From JADKIH01 sp964595205 (lineage in GTDB: Bacteria; Bacteroidota; Bacteroidia; AKYH767-A; 2013-40CM-41-45), in contig CAZQOQ010000007.1 of the NCBI GenBank assembly GCA_964595205.1, positions 113,424 to 177,423 on the forward strand: DNA of 64,000 bases, given 5' to 3'. The notes beneath the pieces were generated by a model. It ran no database searches. It worked only from the letters and a program-made list of their open reading frames with translations, and was not told the DNA's origin. Of the stretch, positions 59,501 to 64,000 are shown piece after piece. The translations under genes were made by a program, and so were the position numbers. Within the stretch, counting starts at the first letter, position 1, and the number at the start of each line of letters is the position of its first letter.

Positions 59501-60334
59501 TCGATCGTAGTAAGTGCAGCCGGATCTTACTGGGTGAAGGTCACTCAAAACGGATGTACCTCTTCACAATCGAATACATCTTCCGTAACGTTGAAGTCGG
59601 CGCCCTCCAGGCCAACCATAACAGTAACTTCAGGATCAACATATCTGCAAAGTTCATCGTCATCGGTAACCCTCAGGTCATCCACCGCCAGCAGTTATTT
59701 ATGGTCAAACAATTCTTCATCCCGGAGTGTGGTGATAAGAGCTGCCGGAGTTTATCGTGTTACGGTTACAAATTCCGTTGGCTGTACTGCAACCTCCAAC
59801 GATCTAAAGGTAACTTCAAAGACATGCACTCCGCCAGCCGCACCAATGATCACTCTCAGCGGTTCGAATGTTTTGCAGCCGGGAACTTCCGTAGTTCTCA
59901 CTTCAAGTACTGCCAGCGGTTACCTCTGGTCGAATGGCGCCACAACAAGATCCATCACCGTCAGCACAGCCGGAACCTATACGGTTCGTGCTTACAGTTC
60001 GGGAAGTTGTTACAGTACATCTTTGGCAGTCAAAATTTATATTATCACTGCAAGACTCGCTGCAACGGATGAAGAAGTCATGGCGGAAGAATGGAAAGCA
60101 TATCCAAATCCTGCTCATGAAATGATAACCTTCTCGTTTTATTCTGCCGAAGAAAGGGATTGCATGATCAGGATTACTGACCTCAATGGAAGAGAAGTCG
60201 ATATGCATACAATAAGGACGATCAACGGGAGGAATACCTTCGAATTGAATTTATCGGATTTTAAAAAAGGGTTTTATGTTGCCTCTTTGCTGATGGAAGA
60301 TAAATCGAAGTATTTGAAAATAATCGTTGAATAA
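56540..60334 (+). CDS. Giant T9SS cargo: TIM-barrel-like N-terminus and twelve Ig-like repeats
   Basis: The 1264-residue product has a signal peptide ending SSSGQ. Residues about 30-295 look like a glycoside-hydrolase-type barrel (YLPNINVWLG; NGFNYIIFYDLHLIDF; FNVLNFEFEFWV with acidic residues at a strand end; GLISEVYIGWPNKG; DRILLHAYQTSD). Twelve Ig-like repeats of about 70 residues follow, with core SGPxTFCxGxSVTLTS, SYLWSNGATTSSITV and TGNYTVTV. The last two repeats lack the cysteine of the opening strand. A T9SS type A sorting domain ends it (AYPNPAHEMITFSF to YLKIIVE). Hydrolase activity is inferred, not shown; no GH family was identified. Confidence 0.88.
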   Translation: MNCIIRFFKVLFVIVLLSSSLSSSGQSNNCRAFYLPNINVWLGNTAEENTRLNYAASNGFNYIIFYDLHLIDFNNSIQTNKLADFLSRARNNYGITQAGACAESYSFFQSKIIPYNNSRNSASEKFNVLNFEFEFWVQSTITQYYCNSYLQPGGYNCDTAGAWAYSFKQFKKIDSLCAANGLISEVYIGWPNKGQMQNLATFADRILLHAYQTSDAGLYSYTRNRLIDAASINQSVIIIPIFSSESSFLGPWLQTHPIYQPYQTYTNNFTSETGTWKQNINLQGYTWFYYPTMPQTTSGTASITAGGSTTLCLGDSVVLTSSPGAQYFWSPGGETTQSVVVKQTGNYFVNVISANGASVTSAPVAVSVGVNQVPIAVTASGPVSFCTGESVTLTCSSPGPYAWNNGATSSSITVNNTSDYYVSVQTGNCTASSTPVHVDVSDLPPVPVISGGNIAVCPGAELTLHTSATGNILWSTGDMADSTVIDTAGEFWVRVYNNPGCFSQSQTTTVSYLPSPPDPVVSPGGTTTICDGDVITLTSTPANEYLWSNGETTQSITVSQAGDYFVTVTDGDCNTVLSSQVTTVNVLAASPQIMFEGSNTFCTGDSVKLFCNMPASSYLWSNGSTSSFVYISDPATLQLTIQTGNCSFTSPSVNVFETNSIPAPVITLSGPATLCPGQSITLTSDAADSYLWSDGSTTRSITVSQPGTYSVTIQTGSCTANSDPVIIDVNNSPLATAISASGPLTFCEGGSVTLTAAQADSYLWSNGATTSSVVITQTGNYSVTTQNGGCNYTSAVTGVTVETPLPAPVITADGPLTFCSGGSVTLTSGSAPNYLWSTGATTSSITVTQSGNYTVTVSRGTCSITSSPKVVTVNPPPAKPVITASGSTSLCSGQNVTLFSNSPNSNVWSTGATTVSITVTQAGNYTVSIGTGSCKVTSDPKSVTVSSVPAKPAISANSSLNICPGSAVTLTSSALTQNIWSTGATTRSIVVSAAGSYWVKVTQNGCTSSQSNTSSVTLKSAPSRPTITVTSGSTYLQSSSSSVTLRSSTASSYLWSNNSSSRSVVIRAAGVYRVTVTNSVGCTATSNDLKVTSKTCTPPAAPMITLSGSNVLQPGTSVVLTSSTASGYLWSNGATTRSITVSTAGTYTVRAYSSGSCYSTSLAVKIYIITARLAATDEEVMAEEWKAYPNPAHEMITFSFYSAEERDCMIRITDLNGREVDMHTIRTINGRNTFELNLSDFKKGFYVASLLMEDKSKYLKIIVE

Positions 60335-60351
60335 TCCGGACCATCCTGAAA

Positions 60352-63300
60352 TCAGTACCCGGCATTCTTCACTACTTTGAAAACGCTTTTCCTCTTATCC
60401 TGAAAAACAATTATCGTATACATTCCTGCGGCAAAATTCTCGCCGAAATTGGTTTCACCTTCCACACCCTGCAGTTTATCAACGAGCTTTCCTGATGCAT
60501 CGTAAATAAATACATCCGACTTCTGTTCTGATTGCAAATAAAGAGTATTCGTAAATGGATTTGGATAAAAGTGCAGGCCAGAAATGCCATTCACATTTTC
60601 AATCCCCGTACACAGAGTAAAAGTGAGTTGAATGGTATCTGAATTTATACAGCCGGAATTATTTTCCACCACTACAAAAATATTTTCAGTTCCTAACCCG
60701 GTTCCACTGCTGTCGACTGAAAGTGACGGGAGCGTAGATCCGTTTGACCAGAGATAAGTGGAAAATCCGCTACCGGCATCTAATGTAATTGAATTATATG
60801 CACAGATAATGCTGTCCGTTCCCAGCGAAACGTAAGGCGCTTCAAGTACCGTGATTATACCTGATGCGGAATTGCTGCATCCATTAGTGTCAATGTATGT
60901 ATATGTAACCGGCACTGTCCCGATTCCGGGTATCGAAGGATCAAATGACCCGGAAATAACTCCGTTGCCGCTGTATTCACCTCCTGTTGGTGATCCTCCC
61001 GAAAGAACAACAGGACCCACATTCTCGCAAATGGAAGGATTGTTTAGAACGAATGTGGTTACCGGCGACAGCAAAACATTCATTGACGCAATAGCGGTGT
61101 CTGAACAACCCAGGCTGTCGGAATAAACATATGAGAGAGGCATTAAACCGGCACCCGCTATTGAAGGATCGAACGATCCGGAAAAGACTCCGTTCCCGTA
61201 ATATTCTCCGCCCGGTGGCGAGCCACCCGTGAGAATGACCGGACTTGCATTGTCGCAGATGTTATTGTTGCTGAGTGAGAATGAAACAACAGGCGATAGA
61301 AGTACGGTGACTGTTGTAATTGCCGAGTTGATACATCCTGCGCTGTCAGTAAAACTGTATGTGATGGGAACGTTTCCTGCGCCTGGTACGGTTGGATCGA
61401 ATGTTCCTGAAAAAACTCCTGGGCCGCTGTAAACTCCGCCTGCCGGAGTTCCGCCGGTGAGAATTAAGTCTCCTGAATTTTCACAAATCGAAGTGTTAAG
61501 TGAAAATGATACTAACGGTAATTGATTTACAGTGATTGTTATTTCATCCTCGAAGAAACAACCGCTTTTATTGGCCGTCACCGTAATAACTGTTGTGGAC
61601 ACCGGAAATGCACTTACCATATAGCCTGTAGATGCCGACAATGCTGCTGCAGGGGCCCAGCTATAAGACTCTCCGCCGGTGGCAGTAAGTGTTATTGTAT
61701 CTCCTTCGCAAAATAAATTCGAACCAGCCTGGATGTCGACAGAAAATGTTCCGGCGGCATGAGAGGAAATCGCGGGATTGTTAGCAAGGTAACCAGTTAA
61801 AATTCCAGAGCCATTGTATTCGAAGACGGAAAAATAATATGTCACGCCTCTGGTCAGGCCTGTTACCGTAACTGAATTACCGGTCCCGTTATAAACAACA
61901 TAGTTGCCGCTGCCGAGATTGTCACCAGATCCGAAAATTCTATTTGCATGATAGGCTGTTCCGTTCACCGGCAGTTGATGCACCGGTGAACCGGCATGTG
62001 CAATGATTATTCTTCCATCGCCGCTCCCCGGAGTAAAATCTAAAGAGAGGTCGGTGCAGTTTGCAAAATTTATTGCGAGATTGCTCGCGGCAACTGCAGG
62101 TGGAGATGCAGGCCGAGGGCTTACTTTCTGTACATAGTATTCTGACAACAAATCATGCGGTAATGTATAATTGCCAAAAGAAGCTGTGCCGGTGTAAATT
62201 CCGGTATTCAGAATATATCCGTTACGGTCGTTTGTGATTCCATAACTGATGTCGCGTTGTGTTCCTCCGTAAGATTTGACCCATTGACTGCTTCCATTCA
62301 GGTCGTATGCGGCAATGAAGACATCCCTGTTCCCGGCGGCTTCAACAGAAAGAGAACCGAAATTCCCATGGTCGTCGAGCTGGCCTGTAATATAAAACAT
62401 GCGATGAATTGAATCCACTGTTATACCGTTTGCGATGTCCTCGTTTGGACCGCCTGCCTTCTTTGCCCAGATCACATTTCCGGAAGGATCATATTTAACA
62501 ATTAAAATATCAGCATTCCCTGTCGAGGTGAGAGTTGTGTTGCCAATAGTAATAGTTCCGGTAAAATATCCTGTCGTGTAGATATTTCCGTTTTCGTCTA
62601 TCGCTATCGCATCATACTCCGATGTGCCGCAACAATTTCCCCTGATCCAGACAAGTGAACCGGAAGGATCGTATTTAACCAGGAATCCTCCGGTGGTCCC
62701 ATTGTTTGTTATTGTGGTTCCGCTGAAAGTCGCCTGGCCGGTAAAAAAACCGGCTACATAAATATTCCCGTTTCTGTCCAACGTTACTCCCTTTCCCCGG
62801 TCATTTTCTGTTCCTGCACCTTTTTTCGCCCATTGAACAATGCCATTGGTGTTAAGTTTCAAAAGATAAAAATCTGCAAGACCCGCAGGGGTAAGATGAA
62901 TGTTGTCGAAATAAATATGGGCTGAATAAAATCCGGTTACGAATATGTCGCCGTTTGTATTTGCAATCATTGAATATCCCTTATCACTTTCGGTGCTGCC
63001 AAAACTTTTTGCCCAAATCAATTGCCCGGTCATTCCGTATTTACTTACGAATATGTCATTGCCTCCTTTGGAAATCAATGAAACACCTGATGAGAATTTT
63101 GCTGTATCTTCAATTTCGCCTGTTGCATAACAGTTATGCATTCCGTCTACTGCAACCCCATAACCGACATCGCCGCTGCGCCCGCCCGCATTGTGCAACC
63201 ATTTTACCGTACCATCAGGCGCATACTTCATGGCAAAGATATCGTGACTTCCCCATGAAGAGAGCCGTTGGCCCCCATCAAAGTGTGTGGTGTATTCTAT

Positions 63301-63465
63301 TTGCCCGGCGACATAAACGTTTCCCGAATCATCAACAGTAATTGAATTTCCGTCTTCGTACCCCGGAGAGATACCTGAATGCGCCCACTGTACAGTTTGA
63401 GCGAAAGATGATTTAATTATTAAACCGGCTATTACTGCCAGGTGAAATATTGATAAGGGTTTCAT
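60352..63465 (-). CDS. Giant T9SS cargo: SBBP propeller, Fn3-like and Ig-like repeats
   Basis: The 1037-residue product has a signal peptide ending SFAQ. Residues about 25-450 are SBBP-like propeller blades (DDSGNVYVAGQIEYTTHF; VKYDPSGNVIWAKKAGG). An Fn3-like segment follows (about 470-575; NSVTVTGLTRGVTYYFSVFE). After an Ig-like domain, three close repeats contain GGTPAGGVYSGPGVFSG, FDPTVPGAG and related variants (about 680-900). The T9SS type A sorting domain spans about 960-1037 (LHFYPNPFTNTLYL to VFKVVKNAGY). It converges on the previous giant gene with only 17 bp between stops. Confidence 0.9.
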   Translation of the reverse strand: MKPLSIFHLAVIAGLIIKSSFAQTVQWAHSGISPGYEDGNSITVDDSGNVYVAGQIEYTTHFDGGQRLSSWGSHDIFAMKYAPDGTVKWLHNAGGRSGDVGYGVAVDGMHNCYATGEIEDTAKFSSGVSLISKGGNDIFVSKYGMTGQLIWAKSFGSTESDKGYSMIANTNGDIFVTGFYSAHIYFDNIHLTPAGLADFYLLKLNTNGIVQWAKKGAGTENDRGKGVTLDRNGNIYVAGFFTGQATFSGTTITNNGTTGGFLVKYDPSGSLVWIRGNCCGTSEYDAIAIDENGNIYTTGYFTGTITIGNTTLTSTGNADILIVKYDPSGNVIWAKKAGGPNEDIANGITVDSIHRMFYITGQLDDHGNFGSLSVEAAGNRDVFIAAYDLNGSSQWVKSYGGTQRDISYGITNDRNGYILNTGIYTGTASFGNYTLPHDLLSEYYVQKVSPRPASPPAVAASNLAINFANCTDLSLDFTPGSGDGRIIIAHAGSPVHQLPVNGTAYHANRIFGSGDNLGSGNYVVYNGTGNSVTVTGLTRGVTYYFSVFEYNGSGILTGYLANNPAISSHAAGTFSVDIQAGSNLFCEGDTITLTATGGESYSWAPAAALSASTGYMVSAFPVSTTVITVTANKSGCFFEDEITITVNQLPLVSFSLNTSICENSGDLILTGGTPAGGVYSGPGVFSGTFDPTVPGAGNVPITYSFTDSAGCINSAITTVTVLLSPVVSFSLSNNNICDNASPVILTGGSPPGGEYYGNGVFSGSFDPSIAGAGLMPLSYVYSDSLGCSDTAIASMNVLLSPVTTFVLNNPSICENVGPVVLSGGSPTGGEYSGNGVISGSFDPSIPGIGTVPVTYTYIDTNGCSNSASGIITVLEAPYVSLGTDSIICAYNSITLDAGSGFSTYLWSNGSTLPSLSVDSSGTGLGTENIFVVVENNSGCINSDTIQLTFTLCTGIENVNGISGLHFYPNPFTNTLYLQSEQKSDVFIYDASGKLVDKLQGVEGETNFGENFAAGMYTIIVFQDKRKSVFKVVKNAGY

Positions 63466-64000
63466 GATCAGATTGCTTATACAAAGCTACCTGATACCCT
63501 GTTGGCAAAACATGACTTGCGTCAGATACAATTCTGAAATAAGTCAAAAATCGCCGGACTTTTCCCTTGAAAACGCCTTATTCTCAAATGCGCAGGCAGG
63601 TAAGCTTCTGACTTTATAAATTAATTTTCGAAACAAAAAAAACTAAAATTGTAAATAGATTTCTCTTATATATGGATTGAAGTTTAATGTCTAAATATAT
63701 AAGAAAAAGGTAGTGGCTTAGTTTGAAAGCCGGTGTTTTATAATAGCCCCGATCTAAAGATCTCACGATTACCCACATCTTTTCATTTTTTATCTATTGT
63801 TCTGTTTATATAAATTTTTTTTTAACCAACTTCTATTCTTCATGTGCTAGAAATTTGTCCCGTAGGGACATAATGTCGGTAGAAAACAAACCGCACGTAA
63901 ACCCCCGTCCCGTAGGTACGGAATGAATATATATTAATTAATAAATCTGATTTGAATGTTAAACATTACGTCCCTACGGGCAATGTCATTAAGTTAAGGG
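63466..64000. other. Right-edge intergenic region, 535 bp
   Basis: No gene is visible. The left part is AT-rich and should hold the promoter of the leftward giant gene. The right end holds an inverted-repeat element, listed separately. Confidence 0.5.
63855..63983. repeat. Inverted-repeat element with CCCGTAGGGAC ends
   Basis: TTGTCCCGTAGGGACATAAT at the left end (63855-63874, continuing GT) reappears in reverse complement at 63963-63983 with one gap and one mismatch. A third, imperfect copy (CGTCCCGTAGGTACGG, 63906-63921) lies between in direct orientation. The whole is about 129 bp and codes for nothing. It resembles REP-like or MITE-like elements of Bacteroidota genomes. Confidence 0.75.

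Noticed and set aside
59425..60072. 215-codon open frame on the plus strand
   Set aside because: It is a shifted frame within the Ig-like repeats of the giant cargo gene and has no domain likeness.

Overview
The window looks like a stretch of chromosome from a free-living member of the Bacteroidota, probably near the Chitinophagales or Sphingobacteriales. The evidence is the many secreted proteins with type IX secretion (T9SS) C-terminal sorting domains, Bacteroidota-type promoters (TTTG, about 19-20 bp, TAnnTTTG), a TonB-dependent receptor with a carboxypeptidase-regulatory-like N-terminal domain, LytTR and hybrid kinase signalling, SprB and PKD modules, and moderately AT-rich sequence. I saw no tRNA or rRNA gene, CRISPR array, transposase or phage gene.

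Layout. 1-8.8 kb: a truncated Asp-box propeller protein, a large secreted repeat protein, a PhnA/YjdM-like zinc-ribbon protein and a DUF4397 T9SS cargo. 8.9-15.8 kb: a TPR/outer-membrane barrel protein next to a membrane STAND NTPase with WD40 repeats, a TPR membrane protein and an SRPBCC protein. 15.9-20.5 kb: two T9SS cargo genes. 20.7-23.8 kb: a translationally coupled pair, a cNMP-binding-like histidine kinase and a receiver-glutaredoxin-thioredoxin reductase fusion that has lost both CxxC motifs. 24.3-30.7 kb: two giant propeller proteins. 30.9-38.3 kb: a TonB-dependent receptor followed upstream by a LytTR regulator and two related GAF-containing kinases. 38.5-40.8 kb: small envelope proteins and a GIY-YIG nuclease. 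40.1-43.8 kb: an AraC regulator beside a putative operon (small membrane protein, CPYC oxidoreductase, DUF4386, outer-membrane barrel) with four GATNGGACA repeats at its promoter and a strong terminator at its end. 43.9-48.8 kb: miscellaneous genes (lipoprotein, LtrA, DUF6445, a GNAT-like protein). 49.1-54.7 kb: a propeller cargo, then a PadR gene with a palindrome inside its own promoter, two membrane proteins and a TPR adenylate cyclase. 54.7-63.5 kb: three T9SS cargo genes and an orphan sorting domain. The right edge holds an inverted-repeat element.

Working together. Eight full-length proteins carry a T9SS sorting domain, yet no T9SS structural gene is present, so the cargo must depend on machinery encoded elsewhere. 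Most cargo is built from beta-propeller, Kelch, Ig-like or beta-helix repeats, suggesting surface adhesion or polymer binding. The regulatory genes fall into separate small modules, each with its own control region. The most informative unusual signals are the cysteine-free redox-like response regulator with its kinase, the AraC operator array, the PadR palindrome set inside a near-perfect promoter, the STAND-WD40 protein beside a TPR-barrel protein, and a secreted protein with eleven copies of an S-x-H-x-G-x-E-x-F motif.
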